Both the position numbers and the translations under genes were made by a program. A DNA stretch of 52,240 nucleotides. Source: Muribaculaceae bacterium (GTDB lineage Bacteria > Bacteroidota > Bacteroidia > Bacteroidales > Muribaculaceae). Shown here piece after piece: positions 1-7,723 of the stretch. Below the pieces are notes generated by a model that worked only from the letters and a program-made list of their open reading frames with translations, was not told the origin of the DNA and searched no databases. The stretch covers positions 1 through 52,240 of the forward strand of contig JAFLTQ010000021.1 in NCBI GenBank assembly GCA_022510385.1, read 5' to 3'. Position 1 is the stretch's first letter. The number at the start of each line of letters is the position of its first letter.

Positions 1-54
1 AGAGGTAACAAGGAAGCCAGAGGTAACAAGGAAGCCAGAGGTAACAAGGAAGCC
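1..54 (+). repeat. three perfect 18-bp tandem repeats inside a coding region
   Basis: Three head-to-tail identical 18-bp units (1-18, 19-36, 37-54), in frame, each encoding RGNKEA. A degenerate fourth unit starts at 55 (AAAGGTAAA). The array runs off the left edge of the window, so the copy number is unknown. Confidence 0.95.
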
Positions 55-450
55 AAAGGTAAAAGATTCAATCCCTTTGATGGCATTCAGCTAACTGAAG
101 AGCAACAACAGAAACTTCAAGTGCTCCGCCAAGGTCTTGGACCTGTGAAACTTACTCCCGAGCAACAGGCAAAAATTAAAGAGAATAAAAATCTTACCGC
201 TGAGCAGAAAAAACAGCTTAAACAGGAAAAGAAGGCTAAAAAGTTAGAGGCAAAAAAGAATTATCTCAAAGGCGTGAAAGAAACCTTAACTCCGGATCAA
301 TACGTAATTTTCCTTGAAAACTGCTATCTTAAAGCACAGACAGAGCAACCCAAACAAGGAGGAATGAAAAAAGGAGGAAAGAAACAAGGTGGGAATCAAG
401 GCCATCATGGGATGAAACCCGGAAAGCAAAAAGTCGAGAAGAAAAATTAA
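1..450 (+). CDS. 3'-terminal part of a Spy/LTXXQ-like charged repeat protein (5' end outside window)
   Basis: The frame is open from base 1, so the gene begins upstream of the window and the GTG at 121 is only an internal codon. The visible 149 residues are very rich in K, Q, E and G. They begin with three identical RGNKEA hexapeptides and continue with two LTxEQ segments (ITxxQ/LTPEQQ type) as in periplasmic Spy/CpxP-like proteins and Bacteroidetes DUF4890 proteins. A glycine/lysine/histidine tail follows. No cysteine or membrane segment is visible in this part. A periplasmic, metal- or stress-related role is possible by family resemblance only. It is followed by a strong terminator, so it ends its transcription unit. 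Confidence 0.7.
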   Translation, partial: RGNKEARGNKEARGNKEAKGKRFNPFDGIQLTEEQQQKLQVLRQGLGPVKLTPEQQAKIKENKNLTAEQKKQLKQEKKAKKLEAKKNYLKGVKETLTPDQYVIFLENCYLKAQTEQPKQGGMKKGGKKQGGNQGHHGMKPGKQKVEKKN

Positions 451-500
451 TTTGTTTAGCTATTAAATCTTCCGAAATATTTGAATAGTATCAATTTCAC

Positions 501-542
501 AAGAATGAGTCAAGATGTTACGTTTTGGCTCATTCTTTTTTT
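501..542 (+). terminator. Rho-independent terminator
   Basis: A 13-bp stem (501-513 with 525-537, one G-U pair) is followed by a T tract at 536-542. It lies about 50 nt after the stop of the preceding gene and just before the sufE promoter. Confidence 0.85.
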
Positions 543-569
543 GTGATTTTTTGTCAGATTGACTTCATT

Positions 570-600
570 TTTGCTTTTTTGGGGATTTTTCTTAACTTTG
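570..600 (+). promoter_or_regulatory. Bacteroidetes-type promoter for sufE
   Basis: TTTG at 570-573, exactly 19 nt, then TAACTTTG at 593-600. This matches the Bacteroidetes -33 TTTG / -7 TAnnTTTG consensus exactly. It predicts a transcript start near 607 and a leader of about 30 nt before the ATG at 638. Confidence 0.75.
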
Positions 601-637
601 TAATGGACTAACCAAATGCAAGAAACTCAAGATAGAT

Positions 638-1066
638 ATGACTATCAACGAAATTCAAGATGAGATTATAGCGGAATTTTCAGATTTAACCGACTGGATG
701 GACCGCTATGCTTATATAATAGATCTTGGAAACACTTTGCCACCTTATCCGGAAAGCGAAAAAGTGCCGGCTAATATTATTGAAGGATGCCAGAGCCGAG
801 TGTGGATTTCTGCTAAAAAGAATGATGACAACACTATCCATTTTGAGGCCGATTCAGATGCTATGATAGTAAAGGGAATAATAGCCCTGCTTCTTAAAGT
901 GTTGAATGATCGCACTCCCGATGAATTACTCAATGCTGATTTATATTTCATCGACCAGATCGGTCTTAAAGAACACCTCTCCCCTACCCGCAGCAATGGA
1001 CTCCTTGCAATGGTGAAACAAATCCACAATTACGCGAAAGCATTTAAAATCCTTGAAACAACCTGA
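638..1066 (+). CDS. sufE: SufE-like cysteine desulfuration protein
   Basis: SufE accepts persulfide sulfur from the cysteine desulfurase SufS and passes it to the SufBCD scaffold for Fe-S cluster assembly in the cytoplasm. The 142-aa product is the normal SufE length and carries the family signature GCQSRVW with the sulfur-accepting cysteine at residue 51, the same position as in E. coli SufE. The C-terminal segment with NGLLAMVKQIHNYA is also typical. It has its own consensus promoter and is separate from any suf operon here. The POT transporter starts 77 nt downstream and may be read through. The role is firm from the motif, but the partner SufS is not in the window. Confidence 0.93.
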   Translation: MTINEIQDEIIAEFSDLTDWMDRYAYIIDLGNTLPPYPESEKVPANIIEGCQSRVWISAKKNDDNTIHFEADSDAMIVKGIIALLLKVLNDRTPDELLNADLYFIDQIGLKEHLSPTRSNGLLAMVKQIHNYAKAFKILETT

Positions 1067-1143
1067 GGAAGTCCCTTCAGACAGTTCAAAGCCTTCGGAA
1101 AGTCACAAAATTAGCCAACTATAAACAAAAAATATAATATTAC

Positions 1144-2949
1144 ATGTTTAAGAATCAACCTGCAGGCCTTTATGTTCTTTCTCTTGCCAATACCGGAGAA
1201 AGATTCGGTTATTACACGATGCTTGCAATCTTTCTTTTTTATCTTCAAGCCAAGTTCGGATTTGATGCAACATGGACCGGACAGATTTTCTCTATTTTCT
1301 TGGCATTAGTCTATTTCATGCCTTTGGTGGGAGGTTGGCTTGCCGATAAATGGAGTTTTTCAAAGTGTGTCATGGGCGGTATCGTCATAATGTTTATTGG
1401 ATATGCATTGATGACAGCTCCTACTCAGGTGCGCACCACTCCTTCGATGCTTATCATGTTTGCAGCACTTCTCTTGATTTCTATTGGCACCGGGCTCTTT
1501 AAGGGCAACTTGCAGGTGATGGTGGGTGATCTTTACAACAATCCCAGATATAGCGACCGACGTGATGCTGCTTTCTCTCTCTTCTATATGGCTATTAATG
1601 TCGGCTCTATGTTTGCTCCGACGGTTGCAGTTTCCCTAACCGACCTTGCCTTGCGCAGAGGCGGCTTTCTGACTAATAATTCCATGGCAGCCACTGTCTG
1701 TAACTGGTGTATTGATACCGATTCTTTCTCAAAAATGCCTACGGATCATGATACTCTAAAAAACATGACCGATTTCGCCATACAAAACGGAATGGCTGAA
1801 GGAGGGAATTTGGCAAATTTCCTTTCCACATATCTTTCTGATTTTGCAGCACAATGCGGAATGGCTTCTGAAACTTTGAATAATTTTTCCTATAATTATA
1901 TTTCCGCCTTCTCTACTGGATGTAGCTATGCTTTCGGAGTCGCTTGTATTTCATTGATAGTTAGCTTCCTGATTTACACTTTAGGCAAAAAAACCTTTAT
2001 GCGTAAAGATGACGGCATGAAAGAGGTGGAAAAAGTTATGAGCACTAACAATGCTCCGGAACTTACCCCGCAGCAAACCAAACAAAGGGTTGTGGCCCTG
2101 TTGCTCGTTTTTGCCGTTGTTATTTTCTTCTGGATGGTTTTCCATCAGAATGGTCAGACTCTGACAGAGTTTGCCAAGAGTTGCACATCACCTAACGCAA
2201 TGGGTGCCACCAGAGTCGGATTTAATCTGTGGGCTCTTGTGGTTATTGCAGCAGGCGTATATGCGCTCTTTGCAATATTCCAAAGCAAAGCAAAGGCAGC
2301 TAAAATAATAAGTGCCGTTATTTTTGCCGGCCTTGGATGTATATTGTGGGCAATCTACGCAACAACTCCTGACGTGGTTGAGGGCATAAATCCTGCCACT
2401 TATCAACAATTCAACCCCTTCTATGTAGTGGCACTGACCCCCTTCTCAATGGCATTCTTCGGTTGGTTGGCATCTAAAGGCAAAGAACCTTCTGCTCCCA
2501 GAAAAATCGGGTATGGAATGTTGATGGCCGGTCTGGCATATGTGGTTATGGTATTCGGTTCTCTTCACCTTGTCGGCACAAACGGCGATGTTTCGCCCAA
2601 CTGGCTCATCTCAACTTATCTTCTTCTCACTCTTGCAGAATTACTCTTGTCGCCGATGGGTATCTCATTCGTTTCAAAAGTGGCTCCTCCAAAATTGAAG
2701 GGCTCAATGATGGGAGGATGGTTTGCTGCTACGGCTATTGGCAACTACCTGGTTTCTATCCCTATGTTGCTTTGGGGTAAAATCCCGGTATGGACCGTTT
2801 GGATGATTCTTATTGGACTATGTTTAATCAGCGCTATATTCATCTTCTCAATTATGAAAAAACTTGAAGCTGCAACATCAGATTCCAATGAATCTGTGCT
2901 TGAAAATGCTGCCGAAGGTGAAGCAATCGCTGCTGAAGTGGAAATGTGA
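1144..2949 (+). CDS. POT/PTR2-family proton-dependent oligopeptide transporter
   Basis: Major-facilitator-fold inner-membrane transporter that imports di- and tripeptides with protons. The N-terminus has the POT ExERFxYY-type motif (E19-R20-F21, then GYY), and the second PTR2 signature FSLFYMAINVGSMFAP follows around residue 140-155. A long soluble, partly polar insertion (about residues 180-240) separates the N-terminal helices from the rest, and numerous hydrophobic helices fill the remainder. At 601 aa it fits the Bacteroidetes POT members (500-600 aa). The C-terminus is acidic (ENAAEGEAIAAEVE). It follows sufE with a 77-nt gap and precedes the acyl-CoA ligase. Substrate specificity cannot be read from sequence. 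Confidence 0.92.
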   Translation: MFKNQPAGLYVLSLANTGERFGYYTMLAIFLFYLQAKFGFDATWTGQIFSIFLALVYFMPLVGGWLADKWSFSKCVMGGIVIMFIGYALMTAPTQVRTTPSMLIMFAALLLISIGTGLFKGNLQVMVGDLYNNPRYSDRRDAAFSLFYMAINVGSMFAPTVAVSLTDLALRRGGFLTNNSMAATVCNWCIDTDSFSKMPTDHDTLKNMTDFAIQNGMAEGGNLANFLSTYLSDFAAQCGMASETLNNFSYNYISAFSTGCSYAFGVACISLIVSFLIYTLGKKTFMRKDDGMKEVEKVMSTNNAPELTPQQTKQRVVALLLVFAVVIFFWMVFHQNGQTLTEFAKSCTSPNAMGATRVGFNLWALVVIAAGVYALFAIFQSKAKAAKIISAVIFAGLGCILWAIYATTPDVVEGINPATYQQFNPFYVVALTPFSMAFFGWLASKGKEPSAPRKIGYGMLMAGLAYVVMVFGSLHLVGTNGDVSPNWLISTYLLLTLAELLLSPMGISFVSKVAPPKLKGSMMGGWFAATAIGNYLVSIPMLLWGKIPVWTVWMILIGLCLISAIFIFSIMKKLEAATSDSNESVLENAAEGEAIAAEVEM

Positions 2950-3047
2950 TAAATTTAGTTTCTAATGGATTTGTCATAAAGATTGTATTCCCGAATAATG
3001 CGATAAAGCTAAACTAAAATGATTGAAGGCCTCTAATTTCATATACC

Positions 3048-4727
3048 ATGAATATACCTTTTGAAATAAAGAATTTTATAAAGCTCTATGAGGAGAGCTT
3101 CAAGGAGAACTGGGAGCTACCGGCTCTGTCGAACTATGGGAGCGCTCCCCAGACCTACGGAGAAATGGCAGAGGAAATCGCTAAAATCCATATGCTGTTT
3201 CAAGATTTGGGAATAAAACAAGGTGACAAAATAGCTCTTTGCGGCAAGGACTCTGCTACATGGGTCAAGGTTTTTATGGCTACTGTAACTTATGGGGCTA
3301 TAATTGTGCCTATACTTGCTGATTTCAACCCGGTGGATGTAACTCATATAGTGAACCACTCGGAAGCTTATCTTCTTTTTGTTTCCGATCATATTTGGGA
3401 ACATATGGAGCCGGATAAACTCTTGAATGTAAAAGGTGTAATCAGTATTGAAAGTAATATTCCCCTTCATGAAGTGCCCGAAATTGAGCTTTCGCGTAAT
3501 TTACGATTGTTGAAACGTCGTTTCAAAAGGAAATATCCCGACGGATTCTCTCCAAAGGATATAATATATGCCGATAGGGATAATGAAGAAGTTATCGAGA
3601 TCAATTATACATCGGGCACTACAGGTTTCTCTAAAGGAGTGATGCTGACCGGTGCCAACCTCTCAGGAAATGTGTGTTTCGGCATCTATGCAAAACTTTT
3701 TATAAGAGGTTCTCACACTCTTTCTTTCCTTCCTCTTGCTCATGCATACGGTTGTGCATTCGACTTACTAACTCCTTTAGCACAAGGAGTACACGTATAT
3801 ATTCTCGGAAAAATTCCTTCTCCAAGAGTCCTGCTGAAGGCTTTGAGCGACGTAAGACCGAAATTAGTGATCTGCGTGCCTCTTATCCTTGAGAAAATTT
3901 ATAAGAACCAAATACTTCCTATGATTTCCAAGGGTGCTGTGAGATGGACCCTTACTGTGCCTTTCCTCGACAACCTTATATATTCAAAAATCAGAAAAAA
4001 ACTTATCGATGCTTTTGGAGGTAATTTCTCTCAAGTGATTGTCGGAGGAGCAGCTCTTAATCATGAGGTGGAAGAATTCTTGCATAAAATCAAATTCCCA
4101 TTCACTGTAGGGTATGGCATGACGGAATGTGGTCCCCTTATTTCTTATGCTCCTTGGAACGAATTCGTCTTAGGCTCTTGTGGAAAAACAATTCCCGATA
4201 TGGAGTCAAAGGTGATTTCAGACGATCCCGAGAACATACCCGGAGAGATATGCGTAAAAGGGGTTAACCGAATGAAGGGATATTTTAAAAATCAAGAGGC
4301 CACCGATGCTGTGATTGATCCGGAAGGTTGGTTACACACCGGGGATATGGGTACTCGGAATAAGGATGGCGTCTTATTCCTGAGAGGACGCAACAAAACA
4401 ATGATTCTTTCAGCTTCCGGTCAAAACATCTATCCCGAAGAGATTGAAGCCAAACTTAACAATATGCCTTTTGTGGCTGAAAGCCTTGTCATTGATCATG
4501 ACGGGAAACTCGTAGCCCTTGTTTATCCGGATTATGATGCGATGGATAAGATGGGTATAGCTCTTTCTGATATGGATGTCACAATGGAAAACACCCGGAA
4601 AGAACTCAATAAGATTGTAGCTCCTTACGAACAGGTTGCTAAAATTGTATTGATGCCTAATGAGTTTGAAAAGACTCCCAAAAAGAGCATAAAACGATTC
4701 CTATATACTCAAAACCCCGTTAAATGA
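3048..4727 (+). CDS. AMP-binding acyl-CoA synthetase (long-chain fatty acid-CoA ligase type)
   Basis: Adenylate-forming enzyme that activates a carboxylic acid with ATP and transfers it to CoA, most likely a fatty acid. The 559-aa protein has the ANL superfamily P-loop YTSGTTGFSKGV (residues 187-198), the A5 motif GYGMTECGP, the A7 motif GWLHTGDMG and the A8/A10 region with GQNIYPEEIE and a C-terminal catalytic lysine region (TPKKSIKRF). There is no carrier-protein domain, and no signal peptide. It resembles the Bacteroidales 'long-chain fatty acid-CoA ligase' group. The chain-length preference is not determinable here. A strong terminator follows immediately, so this is the last gene of the sufE-side unit. 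Confidence 0.9.
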   Translation: MNIPFEIKNFIKLYEESFKENWELPALSNYGSAPQTYGEMAEEIAKIHMLFQDLGIKQGDKIALCGKDSATWVKVFMATVTYGAIIVPILADFNPVDVTHIVNHSEAYLLFVSDHIWEHMEPDKLLNVKGVISIESNIPLHEVPEIELSRNLRLLKRRFKRKYPDGFSPKDIIYADRDNEEVIEINYTSGTTGFSKGVMLTGANLSGNVCFGIYAKLFIRGSHTLSFLPLAHAYGCAFDLLTPLAQGVHVYILGKIPSPRVLLKALSDVRPKLVICVPLILEKIYKNQILPMISKGAVRWTLTVPFLDNLIYSKIRKKLIDAFGGNFSQVIVGGAALNHEVEEFLHKIKFPFTVGYGMTECGPLISYAPWNEFVLGSCGKTIPDMESKVISDDPENIPGEICVKGVNRMKGYFKNQEATDAVIDPEGWLHTGDMGTRNKDGVLFLRGRNKTMILSASGQNIYPEEIEAKLNNMPFVAESLVIDHDGKLVALVYPDYDAMDKMGIALSDMDVTMENTRKELNKIVAPYEQVAKIVLMPNEFEKTPKKSIKRFLYTQNPVK

Positions 4728-4781
4728 TTAAAATTTAATCATTTAGAATCGATTTAATTCTATTAAACTGAACTTATAAGT

Positions 4782-4820
4782 GAAGAAGCCTGAACAAATT
4801 GTGGGGCTTCTTCTTTTTTT
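4782..4820 (+). terminator. Rho-independent terminator after the acyl-CoA ligase
   Basis: A 9-bp perfect stem GAAGAAGCC (4782-4790) / GGCTTCTTC (4805-4813) is followed by seven Ts (4814-4820). It sits between converging genes. The T tract is on the + side only. Confidence 0.88.
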
Positions 4821-5799
4821 ACTTCCTTAAGACATAAAGTCGCGTTGAATCATAACGCGGCAATGCCACTAATTGGACATCTGCCTTACGGTCTTCAAGA
4901 GTTTCCATTCCGCTTCCCACAGTAGCCCCTGCTTCTTCAAGAGCACTACGCACTGACTCCAAGGCTTTCTCCGGTGTATTGTTATCCTGTGACAGATGAC
5001 ATAGGAAAATATGTTTCAATCGTTTGGTGTAGATTTCTTTTAAAAAGGCCGCTGTTGCCCTATTCTCCATATGCCCGATAGAAGTCTGTATACGTGCCTT
5101 TAAAAATTCAGGATAACGACCCGATTTAAGCATCTCTAAATCATAATTACTCTCAATAACCAAATAATCCGCAAGGCTCATATAATGTCTTGCCCGAGGC
5201 ACCACTTCACCCATATCAGTAGCCAATACAAAATTCCTTTCCTGATAGCTCACTGAAAATCCCATATTGTCATGTCCATCATGCGGCACTTCAAATGCCG
5301 TGATTTCCATATCTGATATTTTAAAGGGAATCTCTTTGAAAATGGCTATATGGTAATCTTTGATTCTTTTTGATATATTATGGTTTTTTAAAATTGCATT
5401 CAAGACTCTGTTTGTGCAATACACTTTCATGTGTCGGTTGTTTCTAACCAAAGCATATGCATACCTCACATGATCGGAGTGATCATGGGTCAAAAGAACT
5501 CCACCCACTTTTTTTATGTCGATCCCGTTTGCTCTTATTTTTGCCTCTATATCATCTGCCCTTATTCCTGCATCTATAATAATACCTCCGTTTCTTGTGC
5601 CGATATAACAGCTGTTACCGCTTGATCCGGAGCCAAATGATAGATAGTAGATCAAGCCGTCAGGATCCGGAATCTCATTTTTTTTCTTATCCTTAATGAT
5701 TCTGTCATATGTGCCGCGACTTTCTTCCACTTTGTTTTCATCTTCCCAATCAAACGGCAACTCTCCAAGTCCTTCGAATGTTATCTTTTTTCTCCCCAT
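4819..5799 (-). CDS. WalJ/YycJ-like metallo-beta-lactamase-fold hydrolase
   Basis: The 326-aa product carries the MBL-fold metal motif THDHSDH (H105, H107, D109, H110), preceded by the YycJ/WalJ hallmark FGSGSSGNSCYIG at about 55-67. Relatives are single-domain MBL nucleases; YycJ of Firmicutes is a 5'-3' exonuclease-like enzyme in DNA repair. An acidic 50-residue N-terminal extension precedes the domain. I take the ATG at 5799 as start because it overlaps the upstream gene's TGA by one base (TGATG), a typical coupling. A TTG one codon earlier is possible. It is the second gene of a two-gene minus-strand unit with the RsmI-like methyltransferase. Confidence 0.85.
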   Translation of the reverse strand: MGRKKITFEGLGELPFDWEDENKVEESRGTYDRIIKDKKKNEIPDPDGLIYYLSFGSGSSGNSCYIGTRNGGIIIDAGIRADDIEAKIRANGIDIKKVGGVLLTHDHSDHVRYAYALVRNNRHMKVYCTNRVLNAILKNHNISKRIKDYHIAIFKEIPFKISDMEITAFEVPHDGHDNMGFSVSYQERNFVLATDMGEVVPRARHYMSLADYLVIESNYDLEMLKSGRYPEFLKARIQTSIGHMENRATAAFLKEIYTKRLKHIFLCHLSQDNNTPEKALESVRSALEEAGATVGSGMETLEDRKADVQLVALPRYDSTRLYVLRK

Positions 5800-6521
5800 C
5801 AACTATTCTCTCCGCTGTTAAATAAAAATATCGTTGGAACCTTTTCAAGCATAATATTCAATTTTCTCCACTCTTTTACTTTCCGGGTTATTATTTGCTC
5901 TTCTACCGTGGTGATATTTGCAGCCACACAAAGTAATGTTTCTCCTCCTAACGCTTTAAGGAGACTCTCTAACATCTTTGAGTTACGATAGGGTGTTTCA
6001 ATAAAAATTTGGGTGCCTCCGGTTTTTCGGCTAAGAGCTTCAAGTTCTCTTATTCTTTTCTCTCTGTCATGCGCATCAACAGGCAGATAGCCATTAAATG
6101 TAAACAGTTGTCCATTCAATCCGGAACCCATTAAAGAGAGTAGGATACTTGAGGGTCCCACCAATGGGATTATTTTTAAACCCTCACGTTGAGCTATCTT
6201 CACAACAGCTGCTCCGGGATCTGCAACTCCCGGACATCCGGCCTCGCTCATCAATCCCATCGATTCTCCTCTCCTTAACGGCTCAAGATAGCCTGATATT
6301 TCATTTGTAGGAGTATGTTCATTCAATTCATAAAAAGTCAGCGAGGATATGTCAATCTCAGGAGCCATCTTCTTTAAACAACGGCGCGCAGTCCTAACAT
6401 TCTCCACTATAAAATAGCTTAACCTTTTTGCTATCTCTATATTCTCTTTTGGCAAACTTCTCTCTATGTTCCCCTCGCCTATCGCTACCGGAAGCATAAA
6501 TAACCCTGTTTCTTTCTCCAT
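5799..6521 (-). CDS. Tetrapyrrole-methylase-fold SAM-dependent methyltransferase (RsmI-like)
   Basis: About 240 aa. It matches the SAM-dependent methyltransferase family related to RsmI, which 2'-O-methylates C1402 of 16S rRNA. The fold's landmarks are present: LMSEAGCPGVADPG (the family's SDAGtPgisDPG loop), VPLVGPSS-like IIPLVGPSSILLSLMGSGL, FNGYLP, and FIETPYRN (family FyEsPhR). The substitution of the usual SDAG by SEAG separates this Bacteroidetes subgroup from canonical RsmI, so the substrate is inferred, not shown. I choose the ATG at 6521 (MEKETG). An in-frame ATG at 6536 would add five residues. It is coupled to the following MBL gene by TGATG. Confidence 0.82.
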   Translation of the reverse strand: MEKETGLFMLPVAIGEGNIERSLPKENIEIAKRLSYFIVENVRTARRCLKKMAPEIDISSLTFYELNEHTPTNEISGYLEPLRRGESMGLMSEAGCPGVADPGAAVVKIAQREGLKIIPLVGPSSILLSLMGSGLNGQLFTFNGYLPVDAHDREKRIRELEALSRKTGGTQIFIETPYRNSKMLESLLKALGGETLLCVAANITTVEEQIITRKVKEWRKLNIMLEKVPTIFLFNSGENS

Positions 6522-6599
6522 ATAGCAAAGGTACATAAAAAAGTAGCCTTTTATACCAGACTTTTGTTCAATTTATGTTAAAATCTTGACTCCCTATTT

Positions 6600-6630
6600 T
6601 TTGATGGGAGCTATTTAAATATTAAATTTG
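6600..6630 (+). promoter_or_regulatory. Bacteroidetes-type promoter for the DUF3298 lipoprotein / parC unit
   Basis: TTTG (6600-6603), 19 nt, TAAATTTG (6623-6630). It is divergent from the methyltransferase gene and lies about 80 nt upstream of the ATG at 6709. Confidence 0.75.
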
Positions 6631-6708
6631 CATATATAATAGATAGAAGGCATCCACCACAATCAGGAAGGGCCTGTATTTGATGATCTTTTTGAAAAGT
6701 TTCTAAAA

Positions 6709-7665
6709 ATGAAACATTTTTTACCCTCTTTATTTTTTCTGCTCATTCTACCGGCGTTATTATTCTCATGTAAAAAGGAAAGCAGGCAAATTATACCTTA
6801 TGAGGTTGACTCCGACGAGATATATAAACCTCTTAAACCCAATGAAGAGGATAACCCTTATCCAACCTATGGGATTGATAACATTCCGGGGGTTACTTTC
6901 GATTATGAAATGACAACTCCCGACAATGAAGTCTATATCTTTTTCGATAATTTGACTTTGCTCGACGTCAACCCCGCAATCACTCAATTTCTTTTTAATT
7001 TTATCTCTTACCATTTAAAGGAATACGGTTTTATAAATCCCTCAGATAATTCTGCCCTTCCCGGCGTAGCAGAACTTATTCATCAAGGGTTAGCTTTTGA
7101 TAAGGCTGCCGCTTCTTTACTTGAAACGATCCAAAAGGAATTTGAGCAAGAAACCGACACCATACTTAGCTATAAAACACCCTTCAATGCCCATTTTCAA
7201 ATTTATCCGCTTTTCCTTACCTCTGACTTGGTAAGCTATCGCCTATCTGCTTATTTCTTTACTGGAGGAGCGCATGGTATGAGTGTTTCCAATATTTTTA
7301 GCTTTAATCTAAGAGATGGGCATATGTATTCCTTCGATGAAATCATCCGTCCGGAGGATAGAAAATTTGTGCGTCAAGAAATTGCAGCGAGAATGGCATA
7401 TGCTTACCCAATCTACGAAAATATCAATACAGTCGATCAATATATTGATTCCTTAAATGTGTGGTTGGATCATTTTGACCCGGATGAAAGGCAAGTTAAA
7501 ATAACTGAAGATAATTTCCCGGTGAGCGATGTGGCCCTTCTCAAGACCGGTATTGTTTCAATCTATCAAATGTATGAACTGACTCCCGGATCCGACGGGT
7601 GTCCCCTCATTTTTATTCCCTACGACGACATTAAAGGGTGTCTCAGTTTGGAGATTTCTGAGTAA
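6709..7665 (+). CDS. DUF3298/DUF4163-domain lipoprotein (RsiV-like fold)
   Basis: 318 aa with a lipoprotein signal peptide (hydrophobic stretch ending ALLFSC, then KKES), so probably anchored in the outer or inner membrane facing the periplasm. The C-terminal half contains YFFTGGAHGMS (about residues 182-192), the signature of DUF3298, followed by the typical gene-family pattern FNLRDGHMYSFDEII and a C-terminal FIPYDDIKGCLS. The same fold occurs in the anti-sigma factor RsiV, which binds lysozyme, and in deacetylase PdaC, but function is unknown in Bacteroidales. Its own promoter lies upstream, and parC starts 58 nt downstream, so the two may be cotranscribed. Confidence 0.8.
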   Translation: MKHFLPSLFFLLILPALLFSCKKESRQIIPYEVDSDEIYKPLKPNEEDNPYPTYGIDNIPGVTFDYEMTTPDNEVYIFFDNLTLLDVNPAITQFLFNFISYHLKEYGFINPSDNSALPGVAELIHQGLAFDKAAASLLETIQKEFEQETDTILSYKTPFNAHFQIYPLFLTSDLVSYRLSAYFFTGGAHGMSVSNIFSFNLRDGHMYSFDEIIRPEDRKFVRQEIAARMAYAYPIYENINTVDQYIDSLNVWLDHFDPDERQVKITEDNFPVSDVALLKTGIVSIYQMYELTPGSDGCPLIFIPYDDIKGCLSLEISE

Positions 7666-7723
7666 TTAAGCCAATCGGAAAGATTAAAAGAAAGATTAAT
7701 AAGAATAGAAAAATAGATAGCAA

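Noticed and set aside
6519..6533. CAAAGGTA at 6526-6533 as a minus-strand -7 box for the RsmI-like gene
   Set aside because: No -33 partner at 18-20 nt, and the predicted start would fall on the start codon itself.
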